Below are positions 10,969 to 23,300 of a DNA stretch of 29,200 nt, piece by piece (the stretch's first letter is position 1; each line of letters opens with the position of its first letter). Both the position numbers and the translations under genes were made by a program. The DNA is from Triparma columacea (lineage: Eukaryota; Sar; Bolidophyceae; Parmales; Triparmaceae): assembly GCA_030267965.1 (NCBI GenBank), contig BRYA01000554.1, forward strand, positions 16,467-45,666, written 5' to 3'. The notes under the pieces are model-generated. The model had not been told where the DNA came from. It did not search any database and saw nothing but the letters and a program-made list of their open reading frames with translations.

Positions 10969-11343
10969 ACGCTGGTCTAGAGATAGGAAAGCTACGGAAA
11001 CGTTGAAATAAAGGACGATTTACTTTCTAACTTCCAGCAATTTTCTTTCTACTATACTCCACGCGTCGCGAGAAGTGAAACCAAAACCCCCAAAAGTTTG
11101 GACATTTGTATTTCACGAGGCCAATGACCGGATGATTGGCCAAACTTCCTCCCATTCCACTCCTCATCAACAACCCCAACCGCCCGAATCTGGGTTACCC
11201 CCCCCCCCCCCCTGTTAGTTGAACTCCCAATATAACCACAAAGGCGGCCTGAACTTTCCGAAAACCTGAGGTGTGCAAGAGTGTAACAGTTCATCTCTCC
11301 CAATCCTTCGGCAGAGGCTTGGCCTCAATCCCTCCTTGATCTC
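10969..11343. other. Intergenic region between IleRS and INPP4
   Basis: This is the only same-strand (head-to-tail) gene spacing in the window, 375 bases. It has a run of about 14 C near 11196-11212 and no gene. The frame leading into the INPP4 start is open back to about 11290 without an ATG, so a short upstream exon ending at the CAG near 11316 is conceivable but unsupported. Confidence 0.55.
11007..11012 (+). terminator. Possible polyadenylation signal of IleRS
   Basis: AATAAA lies 39 bases downstream of the IleRS stop codon. This is a plausible cleavage and polyadenylation signal, although use of this exact hexamer in the organism is not established here. Confidence 0.3.
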
Positions 11344-14300
11344 ATGCCAAGGCTTCCATCTAAGCCCAAAGCTCTAGACGAGGTCGATAGCGACCGGGAG
11401 ACACTCGGCGAGGCGCCTTTCTACAGTGGCCAATCTAACAGCAGTGGCTTTGTCCATGAACTCGAGGTAAGGCTAGTTATGCCTCAACTTATGCCCCCAA
11501 TTCGGCAGCTCACCTCACATTGTCGTTTCTTTCCATCTTCCTCCCCCCCCCCTCTCCCTTCCAAACCCCCTCCGTCCTTTTAGATTTCCGACAATGGTGA
11601 CTGGGTGGACAATGTCTATAAGTCTTCCAAGCCTTCTTCCTTTGGGGGTTGGCTTCGCCGACGTAGAGCTTGGTCGCCCTCTTCAGATCGGACCATATTC
11701 ACTTCTGCCGATATTCTGTGCCGCGGCTACCTGGAAAAGCAGGGTAGCTGGAGGAAGAACTGGAAGACTCGCTACTTCATTCTTCGTTCAGACACCCACT
11801 CTCTCTGTTACTTTAACAACCACATCGAAATGGTGCTCCTAGGGGAGGTCGTAATATCCACAAACTCGGATGTATGGAGAGGGGCGAAGCCCGATCTTTC
11901 GGACTCCTCTTCGAAGCGGTCTCAGAGTTTCTCTCCCCTTGGGAACACTTCAAATTCCTCGATGTCTAATCCAAGCCGCCCTTCGCAAGCCTCTGGTTCG
12001 GCAAACCTGACATTTGGGGTGAAGTGCTCGACGACTAACCATACTCTCATCATGGACGCTCCGGATGCCATATCCTTGGGAGTTTGGCTTCAGGCGATTC
12101 AGGAGGAAATTCAAGCCGCGAGGGATAACGCCTTGAACTCCTCTTGCAACTCGCTACAGAAGTCATCCCCAGCTACTGCGCACGCCCGCACCGTGGAGGA
12201 GCTGCTAGGCACCTTTGCAGGGAACGAGGTTCCGTCTATAAATTGTATATCGTACTCGGACCTTCCCATGGCCACCGACGCCAACGACGAAGGAGGAATA
12301 CTTAACACAGCTCAGGCCCTCGCGGCCTCGAACTCTACCAACAGTGGCACACGAAAAACCTGGAAGGATGGATTGGGCTCCCCAAAGAAGGGCAAGAGGG
12401 GCATGTTGAAGCGCATGTTCACATCGAGCAAGCGAAGTTTGGAGCTGGAAACAGCGGAGTCGTCGGCGACGCCAGAGTCTTCGGGTCTTTCTCCTATCGA
12501 TAGTTCCCTGAAGTCCCCGTTGGTGGACCTTGTTGAGGAAAAGAGCAACTCGGACAACTCCGAAGAGGATGCAGACGCTGATGCAGATGTGCAAGCCAAA
12601 GCTTTACAGGAGCCACTCACCCCGTGCGAGACCCAGCAGGCTAGTGATGAAGAGGACGAGGACATTCTGGATGCGACGGCGGAGAAAAATATCAGCGAAA
12701 ACTTCTCTCCTAGGCAGCACGAGGCTGGGGCGGGAAGGGATTTTAAGATGCATACGCCCCCCCGGCCAAACAAGGGTGGCAAATCTGTCGAATCTGAGGC
12801 TTCTCCGAGAGATAGAAGCCACCAAACAGCAACTACGAATATGGGCATCCAGCTCTCCGTTCAGCTCAGCGGAGTCTGCGACGCCACAGACTCTCTTTTC
12901 ATTGTTGTCTTCGGAGGAAAACTATCCTCCAAGGCACGTGCTGGCCTAGCCGACGCCAGGAAACTGTACACAAAAGAGATGCAGAGTGCCGGCAAGTTTC
13001 CACCTTCGCTCGCCAACGTGGACCTCTCCCATGTGGACTGGCTTCAGCTTGGTCGCACCGAGGTTGTTAGGCAAAGGGACGCCGGTTCACTCATCTCCAG
13101 GACGGCATCGAAGGCAGACCCTTCATCTCAGCACGCGGGGCTACCTTCCGGTCAATCGTCTGCCCTCGTTTGCAGGCAGTTCAGTCTCATGGTCAACGAC
13201 CCGAGTCGATATGGAGTTGACATCCTCATGTTTGCGGTGTACAAAGCAAACGGATACTCGGATTTGTTGAACTCGCACACTGAGCTTGCGTGGGGAGTGG
13301 TCGATTGCGACAACCTGGAGCCTGGACTTTATTCTAGGCTCGCCTTGCACACCATCCATAGCAAGTCCTCCTCAATGGCCGCCTTCCAAGATATGAATGC
13401 TGACCTCAACTTGCGCTTACCTAGCGAACTGTTTCAATCGCCGGAGCCCGTTGCATTTCTGGGAATTTGCCCCACGCAGAGTGTGGGCATGACTAGAAGA
13501 GTTTACTCAGTCAGCCAGAGGCTCGGCTTCAGAACACCTCCTTACTGCCACAAGCTGTACGGCTTCCAGTCCCTCCAGGGCCAGGTGCTGACGAGGGAGG
13601 AGCTTTACCTGCCCCGCTATAATTTGAGTGTGCCGGCAGCGATGCTGGCCTTGCTGCTGGAGGAGAGGCTCCCTAGCGTTGAAAAGCTACTAAACGTTGT
13701 TGTTGAAGAGCTAGTCCACGCCACCAAACACCTGAAGGCATCCCAAAAAGCTGTATCAGAGGGCGTCCAGGCGAATCTTGACATGTTCACTGGCGATAAG
13801 AAGAAGGCACGCGCGATGAGTAGCGACAAAAAGCAAGGGAGGGACGACGAAGCTGACAGCACAATAAAAAGGATCAGCAGCGGGAGCAACCTCATCGACG
13901 CCGTCGATAATCAGATTTCTAACGCCAGTAAGGGTGTAATTGAGTTGGAGAAGGCCCTGAACAGGGTCGCTACGCTGACGAGGGGCGAAGAGGTCCTTAA
14001 AGACGTTAAAGTTGGCCTCATTAACGAGTACATGGGCTGCTTCAACGCCTGCATGGAGGCCATGAGGGCAGAGGAGGAAGATAGGGAAGTTATCGAGATT
14101 GAGGTCGAAGACAGGAGAGGGAAGAAGAAGAAGAAGAAAAGCAAGAAGAAGGAAACGGCCTTGATCATGGGCATTCCCAGGCAGATGGGGGGAGCTAGGT
14201 TGAAGAGGAGCGTAATGAAAAAGTCACAAACGTACGCTTTCATGCCGACCAACCTGAACATTCAGTTGATGCACACGGAGAGAGTCGGGGTCACCAAGAA

Positions 14301-16410
14301 GATTGGAGATTTTGCAACAGATATGGACGATGAGGAGGAAGGGGAGGAAAGATTATTTGAGGACGACGATTATGCGGAGGCGGGAAGGAAGGATAAGACA
14401 GAGGGGCCCGGGGGAGGCGGGGCGAGCAAAGGCGATACCTCGAGGGAGGATGTCGGCACAGAGAGCGGGAAGCCCCTCGACACGTTTGCTTCACTGACTT
14501 TCGGAGTCCCTTCCGCCCACTCTCTATCAAAGAGCAACGGGGGCCTGAGAAGGTTGCTGTTGTCCCAGAGCACTGATGGCATTTTCAAGCCCGACGAAGA
14601 GGCTTGGATGGAACGTTCAGCCCACAAGACGAAAATGCAGAAGACAAAAGACGACCCTTTGAAGTTGGCAACGTTCGAGAATGACCTCTCCATTTCCAGG
14701 GCCGCTCAAGTCTGCGCGCTTCACGCTAGGGGGCTGGAAATGACCGTTGCGGACTTGAAGAGCCACGCCGGGGGGCGACGGAGGAACAGCATCCTGAAGC
14801 TGGCGTCCAGGATCACAAACGACGGGGCTGAAGAAGACGTCAAGGAGATCGCCGCTAGGGCAGTGGACGAGGATGTCGAATTTAGCGGCTCTGCGGGCGC
14901 CTCTATCCTAAGCGACGAGGACGCAAGCGAGGAGGACGTAAGGAAGACGAAGCTCACGGGGGAGGTGGAGGACTGGTTCAAGTGCGCGCAGCTCATGCAC
15001 AGGGTCGACATAGTGACGAGCCAGGTCCTTGCCATTGCCATCACCTCGTTTCAAACGACGCTTGCCCTGGCTGCTGCCGGGAGTCCCCATCATCTGAGCA
15101 TCCTTCCAAGAATTCTGGACGTTGGGTTTTTGGTTAGTTTGGAGAGCTTGTTGAGTGCCTACGGCGGGGAGCTTTGCATGGTTGAGGACTTGTCGGTGGC
15201 GGTCGAGTGGCTCTCTACCGTGTCTGTGAGAGTCATCGAGGTGAAGAACCACAGGTTCTCCACGGGAGCCAGGACCTACTCGAGCGAGAGCCATAGTCAG
15301 GACATTGGAGGGGACGGCAAGAGGGGCTACGGCTTCGCCGATGGAGTTTGGGTGAGGAGGGGTAGGAGAAAGGGGGGCGGGGGAGGGTCGGAGAGAACCA
15401 GTAGGGATAGCAGCAGGGACATCGCAGGGATCAAGTGGGGAGAGATTGTGGTTGATATTGAGGTCAACTTTGAGACAGCTCAGGCAGTGAGGGAGGCAGC
15501 AAAGACCTTGAAGGACGAAATCGAGAAAGACTCCCTGAGGATGGAGATGGTTGACGAGGCTGGCACCAAGAGGGTTTGGAAGAAGCTGACACGGAGGGCA
15601 AGCAGCCCGATTATTGGATCGAATTCGAAGCTGGGCGACTTCGACGGGCCCGCCTCCCCTGAGATGTCTGACTTGTTTTCAAAAAGAGTTCGGTTGGATG
15701 ACAGCGCGGCCTCGGTCAGTGAGGGGAACAACGATTGGGGGCCAGGAAATGATGTAGAGGTCCTTGCCTGTTGCAGGCTCACCGCGGTCCTCTTCACTCA
15801 AGGGATCAACGCGCAGGCGACCCTGGCCAACGCCAAAATGGGGGGCGACGCCAGCATACAGACGAGCATCAACAGGGCGAGCATGCAGCGCTTGAAGGCT
15901 TACACGGCTAACTTCAGGGGGAGCGTCTGCAGGACTGGTGTCGACAGGAACAGTAAGTCCCCGAACCCCGGGGTGAAGGGGGGGGGGGGAGGGGGGGGAG
16001 GGGGAGGGGGGGAGGGGGTGCTCCAGAAGCTGGACAGATTGTACAACAAGGCGCAGGGGTGCGTGAACGAGAGCTGCATCAACAGCAACGAAAAGAATGT
16101 CAACGTGCTTCTGAAGACGTCAGATCTCTGCAGGTTCCTGAACGGGACCCACGGTGTGCTCTGCAAGAGCGGAAAAGACAGGACAAGCATGGCGGTAACG
16201 CTCGAGCAGGCCAGGTACCTGTGCAGCAGCCACGGGGTGGTCAGCGGGAAGAAGAGTGCGGAGATAATGAGGAGGCACGGAGTCAGGAGACACAACGTGT
16301 GGGCAAACACTGGGCAGAGGAACTTCGCCTTCAACGGAATCAATTACCAGAGCCTGCCGAAGTGCTTCAAGCCTCCTGCTGGGTGCTTCTCAGGAAGCGT
16401 GATGACATAG
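11344..16410 (+). CDS. INPP4: PH-domain inositol polyphosphate 4-phosphatase (INPP4 family)
   Basis: Phosphoinositide phosphatase, expected to remove the 4-phosphate of PI(3,4)P2 and so act in endosomal and PI3K signalling. The exons are 11344-11466 and 11584-16410, joined in phase 0 at GTAAGG and TTTTAG (1649 residues, against roughly 900-1000 in animals). A PH domain starts at about residue 90 (RGYLEKQGSWRKNWKTRYF) and closes near 220 (SLGVWLQAIQEEIQ), interrupted by a Ser-rich insert. Next come a linker rich in Ser and acidic residues, a C2-like region (about 460-700), and a long charged middle with a poly-Lys stretch. The C-terminal catalytic block carries the CX5R site CKSGKDRT (C1568, R1574) followed by VTLEQ and a family-typical end (FAFNGINYQSLPKCFKPPAG). 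A glycine run at about 1506-1519 comes from a G homopolymer. The family is sure. Substrate is inferred from the family. Confidence 0.92.
15978..16018. repeat. Poly-G tract inside INPP4 coding region
   Basis: This is an almost pure G stretch broken by single A residues, read in frame as a run of glycines shortly before the catalytic site. It sits inside an intron-like segment (GTAAGT at 15953 to CTCCAG at 16026). Homopolymers this long are prone to length error, so the local frame deserves caution. Confidence 0.85.
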
Positions 16411-16453
16411 GTCTAGACAAATTAATAGAATTTTTGTTCGCATAAAATTATTG

Positions 16454-17329
16454 CTAGGGGGCTTGTCGCTTAATAGATGTGAGGGTCAACTTCCTGAGGG
16501 GCTTGTTCTCGCTGCAGAACATATCACCTCCATAGCGGCAAGAACGAGAGGGAGCAGCTTTTCCCTTGGTTCCGGTGAGGGCCTTGTAGGACAAGGCAGA
16601 AGACCTCACGACGCCCGAGTCATTAATATTTGCGACGACGTCCAGACCAGATACAACTCTTCCCACCACTATATTCGTCTGGTCGAGCGAAGTAGGCTTT
16701 GAGGATGCGACGGGGGTAATGCTGAAAGTAAAACCACCATCAGATCCCTCTCTGACGCTCACGAATCCGGAGACAGACGAAGGGCGGAGGCGGTCGGAAC
16801 TAGGATTGGGGGCGAACGTGGGGGGTGCGCGGGCAACGTATTTTCCCACCACGCTGCCAAAGTCAATCCGCTCATCCTTTACTATTCTCCAGACCTGACT
16901 TTCCAATAGCGTTACAGGATCATCTACGCCACCCATACAAGCATTGTACACCTTATTCGCTTCGAGCTGCTCGCGCTGAAGATTCCTCACCTCACGATCC
17001 TTGCATCCAGTCTTCAACCCAGTAGAAAGGAGATCCTGTAGTGTGGAAGCAGCCTGAGGCTGATCTTCGCCATACAGTCCGATTACAATCTCCCCACCAC
17101 CAACCCCTTCCTCCCCCCCAGACAAGCCCAGCTTGAACTTCGATGTAATTTGAGGCTCTTGAAATTCTTTGTTCTCAGCGGCTTGAGCCCCAGTTGGCGA
17201 TATTAAACTTATACAACTAGCACCAATTGCACCAAGTGATCCACGACGAGTTATTTGAATGTTAGCTAGGCCATGCGTTCCTGCCAATAGCAGTAAAAAG
17301 AGGACAACTGTCAATAATTGTTGAGACAT
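16454..17329 (-). CDS. Cyclophilin-type PPIase, predicted thylakoid lumen
   Basis: This is a single-exon 291-residue protein. Residues 1-21 are a classic secretory signal peptide (MSQQLLTVVLFLLLLAGTHG). A twin-arginine segment follows, with RR at 28-29, a short hydrophobic stretch and an AQA site at 48-50 before AENKEF. Together these are what a lumenal protein of a secondary plastid needs: ER entry, then Tat export into the thylakoid. The cyclophilin fold starts at about 78 (GGEIVIGLYGEDQPQAASTLQDLL). The conserved QFFIT strand appears as FTFSIT, and the LDG..VVFG.V segment appears as NIVVGRVVSGLDVV. Catalytic positions are only partly kept, so isomerase activity is doubtful and a binding or assembly role is possible, as in divergent lumenal cyclophilins of plants. 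It is tail-to-tail with INPP4 (43 bases) and head-to-head with clathrin (62 bases). Confidence 0.82.
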   Translation of the reverse strand: MSQQLLTVVLFLLLLAGTHGLANIQITRRGSLGAIGASCISLISPTGAQAAENKEFQEPQITSKFKLGLSGGEEGVGGGEIVIGLYGEDQPQAASTLQDLLSTGLKTGCKDREVRNLQREQLEANKVYNACMGGVDDPVTLLESQVWRIVKDERIDFGSVVGKYVARAPPTFAPNPSSDRLRPSSVSGFVSVREGSDGGFTFSITPVASSKPTSLDQTNIVVGRVVSGLDVVANINDSGVVRSSALSYKALTGTKGKAAPSRSCRYGGDMFCSENKPLRKLTLTSIKRQAP

Positions 17330-17391
17330 TTTGGCTTTTCAGGATGTTCGCTCTTGTGCCTCTTCTCCCATCCGAGTCTCAGACAAATCTC
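17330..17391. promoter_or_regulatory. 62-bp bidirectional spacer, cyclophilin / clathrin
   Basis: The cyclophilin ATG (minus, 17329) and the best-supported clathrin ATG (plus, 17392) are 62 bases apart. An earlier in-frame clathrin ATG at 17344 would leave only 14. Both core promoters or 5' UTRs must therefore overlap each other or the opposite gene. I see no TATA motif here. Confidence 0.5.
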
Positions 17392-20300
17392 ATGTCAATT
17401 ATTCACTTCAACGAGGTGCTCAACGTAAGTTGATAGGACAAAGAAACAACATTATCAATGGTTTACAATATTTGCTGAATGTTAGCCCGAAAAGACTCTT
17501 GGAACAAGTACATTTTAGCGACTCTCCGTTATGCTCTTCTCGTTAGTCATATCAATATTATTCGTGTTTCTTGAGCTCAATCGTAGGGTTTTGCTGTCTT
17601 TGGGACTAGTTCTTCTACAATGCACACAATATTACCATATTATGCGTAAAGCGTGCTAAAATCATTGCAAAAATCCCATCATTGTGAATCTACGTCCCGC
17701 ATCTCTCGTCTCCCTCCTCAAGTGTCATCCTTCCATCCCAATCTTCTCACCCCTCTTTCTCCTTTCCTTTACTTCCTCCTTTCGCCCTGTTTTAATCTCG
17801 CAGCTCGGCCAACTCGGCGTCCCCACGGATGCTATCAAGTTTGGTTCATGCAGTATGGAGAGCGACAAGTGGGTCGTCTGTTGTAATGAGGGCCAGGTCT
17901 CAATGTGCGACCTCAAAAACAACGGGACCGTCAGTAGGAGACCAATCCAGGCAGATGCGGCCATCATGAACCCTTCAGTGAACGTCCTTGCCGTGCGATC
18001 CGGTCAGCAACTCCAGATTTTCAACCTTGAGCTCAAGGCCAAGATGAACTCTTTCTCCATGGGCGAGAGCGTCGTATTTTGGAGGTGGATCGACCAGAAG
18101 ACTCTCGCTGTCGTGACGACTGGCTGTGTCTACCATTGGGCCTGCGTCGAGGCCAACTCGAAGCCGTTCAAGGTCTTTGACCGCCACACCTCCCTCCCAT
18201 CGTCCATGCAGATCATCAATTACGACGTCTCGGATGATGGCAAGTGGTGCCTCATTGGTGGCATTTCTGCCGGAGAAAACAACTCCATCAACGGCAACAT
18301 GCAGCTTTACTCACTTGAAAAGAAGGTGTCCCAGCCTCTGACAGGTCACGCAGCCGCCTTTGCCAAGCTCAAGCTCCCTGGCCGCGACGACGAGGCCCAG
18401 GTCCTCGTTTTCCACCAGCAGGCTCCCGGATCCCCCGAGCAAAAGATCTACGTCATGGAGGTCGGCCGTGACCCCTCAAAGGGAGCAGCCTTCAAGCTCG
18501 CCCCGACCCAGATCCCGATCCCCCAGGATGCCATCACTGATTTCATAGTCAGTCTGACCATCGACAGCGAGAACAGGTGAGAAAAGATGGTGCGGCGTAG
18601 CGTAGCAAAATGGCAAGAGCCGACCTAACTCCTCCTTCCTTCCCCGCCAACCCTACCCCCTCACCCCCACGTAGCATTGCATTCCTCATCTCTAAGATGG
18701 GCTACCTCTACATGTTCGACATGCACACGGGTGCCGCTCTGTACCGCGCAAGGATCTCCCAGGATACGATCTTCAGCACCGTCCCTACTTCCAACGGTGC
18801 AATCCTCGGCCTCACCGCTCGGAAGGGTCAGCTCCTCTCCGTCTCGATGAACAAGGACAACATCATCCCGTACATCATTAATACCCTTCAAAACAACGAC
18901 CTCGCACTCAAGCTCAGCAGCCGTCTTAGTCTACCCGGTGCCGAAGGCCTCTTCAAGCTGGAGCTCGAGAAGCTCCTTGCTTCAGGGGACATCACCGGTG
19001 CTGCCAAGCTAGCAGGAAGTTCCGGGAATGCCCTGCGAACCCCCGAGATAATTGCCCGGTTCCAGCAGCTCCCCGCCCAGCCCGGCCAGCCGCAGCCCGT
19101 CTTTGTCTACTTCTCCACTCTCCTGGAGTCCGGTCCCTTGAACGAGCAAGAGTCCATCGAGCTCACTAAGCCCGTCCTCCAACAAGGAAGGCCGCAGCTA
19201 CTCGAGAAATGGCTTAAGGAGGACAAATTAGCGTGTTCCGAGGCCCTCGGCGATCTCATTATGGGGCAGGATGTCGGGATGGCACTCTCCGTCTACCTTC
19301 GCGCAAGGTGAGAATGGGCTACATATATTTGTGTAGAAATTCATAGTGCGCAAGTTCATGACACGGCAAATCCTAACCATCTACCACAACCCCTTCGCCC
19401 TTCGCTCATTACGTTCCTTCACAGCTGCCATTCCAAGGCAATCACATGCTTCGCACAGCGCGGCGAGTATGCGAAGATCGTCGCCTACTCCAAGCAGGTC
19501 TCTCACACGATGGACTATCAGGCGCTCCTTAATCAGCTCGTCTTCTCCAACCCTGCCGGCGCCCTCGAGCTCGCCAAAGCGCTCGCCACTGCCGAGGGTG
19601 GCCCTCTTATCGACATCGAGGCAGTGGCCGAATCTTTTCTTGCATCCAACCGCATCCAGGAGGCTACGTCATTTCTCCTCGAGGCCCTCAAGGAGGACAA
19701 GGCTGTGCACGCCAACCTTCAGACCAAGCTTATTGAGATCAACCTAATCGGCGGAGCTCCCCAGGTCGCCGACGCCATCCTTCAAAACAAGATCCTCTCC
19801 CACTATGACAAGCCACGCATTGCCAAGATGTGCGAGCGCGCAGGTCTCTGGCAGCGGGCTGCTGAGAACTACACCGACATTGGGGACATCAAGAGGGTCT
19901 TCAAGAACTCCCATGCCATGGACCCTGAGTTCATCCTCTCTTACTTCGCCACGCTCTCCCCTGACAATGCCATCCTGCTTCTCAAGGACATGTTGAGCAG
20001 GGGGGCTAGCAACCTACAGGTCGTCGTCGAGGTCAGCAAGAAGTACTCCAACGAGCTCGGAGCCAAGGTGAGAATAGAAGAACACTACGTTATCAAATAG
20101 AGACATATAATTCTAACCACTCACATCGTGCGCGATTCTCTCGTCGCAGAACCTCATCGACATCTTCGAGACGTTCAAGGCCACGGAGGGCATGTACTAC
20201 TACCTCGGCTCCATCGTAAATTCGTCCGAGGAGCAGCTCGTCCACTTCAAGTACATCCAGGCTGCTTCTATGCTCGGTCAGTTCAAGGAGGCCGAACGCG

Positions 20301-23300
20301 TTTGCCGCGATTCTACTGTCTACGACGCCAGCGAGGTCAAGACCTTTCTTATGTCCGCCAAGCTCGCCGATCCCAGACCCCTTATCCATGTTTGCGATCG
20401 CCATGACTTCATCGAAGAGCTCGCCGAGTACCTCTACACTAACTCTCTCATCCAGTACATCGAGGTCTACGTCACCAAGGTCTCTCCTCAGAAGACTCCA
20501 CAGGTCGTTGGCAAGCTACTGGAGCTGGATGCAAACGAAGATCTCATCAAAAAGATCCTCATGTCAGTCGGGACTGCCTGCCCGGTTGACGAGATGGTGG
20601 AGATTGCCGAGACGAGGAACCGCCTCCGCCTTCTGCAGCCGTGGCTCGAGAGCCGCGTCGCCACTGGTTCTACGGAGCCTGCAACCCACAATGCGCTTGG
20701 TAAAATCTACATCACGTTGAACAAGGATTCTAAACAATTCCTCATCAACAACATGTTCTACGAACCCGCCGTCCTCGGAAAGTTTTGCGAGTCCCTCGAC
20801 CCCTCCCTTGCTTTTGTTGCATACAAGAAGGCGAACGGTGATTGTGACGAGGACCTCATCAGGGTAACTAACCAGCACCAGCTCTACAGGGAGCTTGCGA
20901 GGTACTGCGTAGAGCGCCAAGATGCCGATCTGTGGGCCAGGGTACTTTCGAAGTCTGAGGACAACACGGAGAAGGCAGAGACTCGCGCTCTCGTTGATCA
21001 GGTCGTCGAATGGGCACTTCCTGAGTCGACCAACGCCGATGAAGTATCTGCCACGGTCAAGGCATTCCTCGCCGCCGACCTTCCCGGAGAGCTCATTATC
21101 CTCCTCGAGCGCATCGTCCTTCAGGGATCAGAGTTCTCGGAGAACAGGAACCTCCAGAATCTGCTTATTCTCACGGCGATTCGAGCCGACGCCTCTAAGG
21201 TGATGGACTATGTTGATCGCCTAGACCACTTCGACGGGCCCGAGATTGCCAAGATTGCAATTTCAGCGCAGCACGAACTCTTTGAGGAGGGCTTTGCCAT
21301 CTACAACAAGTTCTCCAAGGCCGAGTTCACAGAGGATAAGGAAGTCAGGGTGGAGATGCAGGTGAGGTTCAATTCCGACAGCGTCACGTCAGTAGAGGTT
21401 ATAATTCCAAAGCGCCGCTAACTCAGTCTTGTCCCAACGACATATCCCCACCCTCAGGTTGCGGCGCTCACTATCCTCGTCGACAACCTCAAAGCCCTCG
21501 ACCGAGCCAAGTCGTACGCGGAGAAATGCGACGAAGCTCCCGTTTGGAGCAAACTCGGCCAAGCGCAGCTCACGGAGAAGATGGCAGCCGAAGCTATCAT
21601 GTCCTTCGTCGCTGCAGAGGACCCCTCCGAGTACATCAAGGTCTGCGACGAGGCCAACGAGGCAGAAATCTGGACTGAGCTCATCCCCTACCTCCACATG
21701 GCTAGGAAAACTATCAAGGAGAACATCCTCGATACCGAGCTCATTTACTCCTTCGCCAAGACTAACTCCATGACGGAACTGGAGGAATTTGTGAACAGCC
21801 CCAACTGCGCAAATATTCAGGCCATAGGAGACAGGTGCTTCGGGGAGGGAATGTACGTTGCGGCCAAGCTGATGTACACGAGCATCAACAACAACGCTCG
21901 CGTGGCTCTCTGCCACATCAACCTCGGCGAATTCAGGGAGGCAGTCGCAGCGGCCGCGAAAGCCAACGCAGTCGCTACGTGGAAGAGCGTTTGCTGGGCC
22001 TGCATCAAAGCCTCCGAGTTCAAACTCGCCTCGAGCTGCGGCATCCACATCATCTGCCACCCCGACCACCTCGACGAGCTCATCGGTGTCTATGAGCAGG
22101 CCGGGCACTTCTCCCAACTTATCGAGCTCATGGAGCAGGGCCTCGGGAACGACAACGCTCACATGGGAATCTTCACCGAGCTCGCGATCCTCTACTCAAA
22201 GTACGAGCCCGCGAAGCTCATGGACCACATCAAGATCTTCATCGGTCGCATGAACGTGGTCAAGGTGGTCAAGGCTTGCGAGAGGGCTAGGCTTTGGGTC
22301 GAAGCTGCGTTCTGCTACGTCAAGGACAAGCAGTATGACAGCGCCGCCAAGGTGATGCTCGAGAGGCTCGTTGCGTTTAAGCACGAACAATTCTTGGACA
22401 TTATCGTCAAGGTCAGGAATCAGGAGCTCGTGTACAAGGCCATCACATTCTACTTCAACCATGAGCCGACCAAGTTCTCCAAGCTCATGTCCCTGATTAT
22501 CCCTCAGCTCGACCACGCCCGCTGCGTCCACCTTCTCCGTTCCCACGGAGAAGCCTGCCTCTACCTGGCCATCCCGTACATGAAGGAGGTAAGTTTTTGT
22601 TTAGCGAAGCAAAGCGGTGGAGAGAATTCTGTCGCCCCCGTGTGTCAGCACCCAGCCAAGTTTCTAACGCATCAGCACCGCTGCTGCCCTCCCCCCCGGA
22701 AAAACGTTAACAGGTCCAGAGCAAAAACATTTCCGCCGTCAACACCGTGCTCAATGAGCTCTACCTACTCGACGAGGACTACGAGAGCCTCCAGGACAGC
22801 ATCGACGGGTTTGACAACTTCGACCAGATTGATCTTGCTCAGCAGATCGAGAGCCATGAGCTTTTGGAGTTCCGTCGCATCGCCGCCTACCTCTACAGGA
22901 AGAACAAGAGGTGGGACCAGTCCATAACTCTCTCCAAGCACGACAAGATGTTCAAGGACGCCATCGACACCGCCGCCGAGAGCTGCGACGGCGACACGGT
23001 GGAGGGCCTGATGTCCTTCTTCTGCTCAATGAGCGAGAAAGAGTGCTTCTGCGCCCTCCTCTACACCTGCTTCGACCTCGTCCGCCCTGACGTCGCCATG
23101 GAGCTTGGGTGGAGGAACGGTTACGTAGACTACATCATGCCCTTCATGATTGAGTCCGTCCGCCAGTTCGCAGCGAAGCTCGCGGAGGTCGAGGCGAAGG
23201 TGAACCCCTCGGCCGAGGATGCCCAGAAGGAGGAGATGAGCGCAGCGTACGGGCAGGGGGTGGGCTACGGGAACGGCATGCTCATGCTAACGAACGGCAT

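Noticed and set aside
6841..17661. Shared 11-mer GCGTGCTAAAA near two promoters (6841 and 17651)
   Set aside because: A match of 11 bases is expected by chance many times in a window of this size.
21389..22162. 257-residue minus-strand frame opposite clathrin
   Set aside because: It is antisense to conserved clathrin exons and explained by codon bias.
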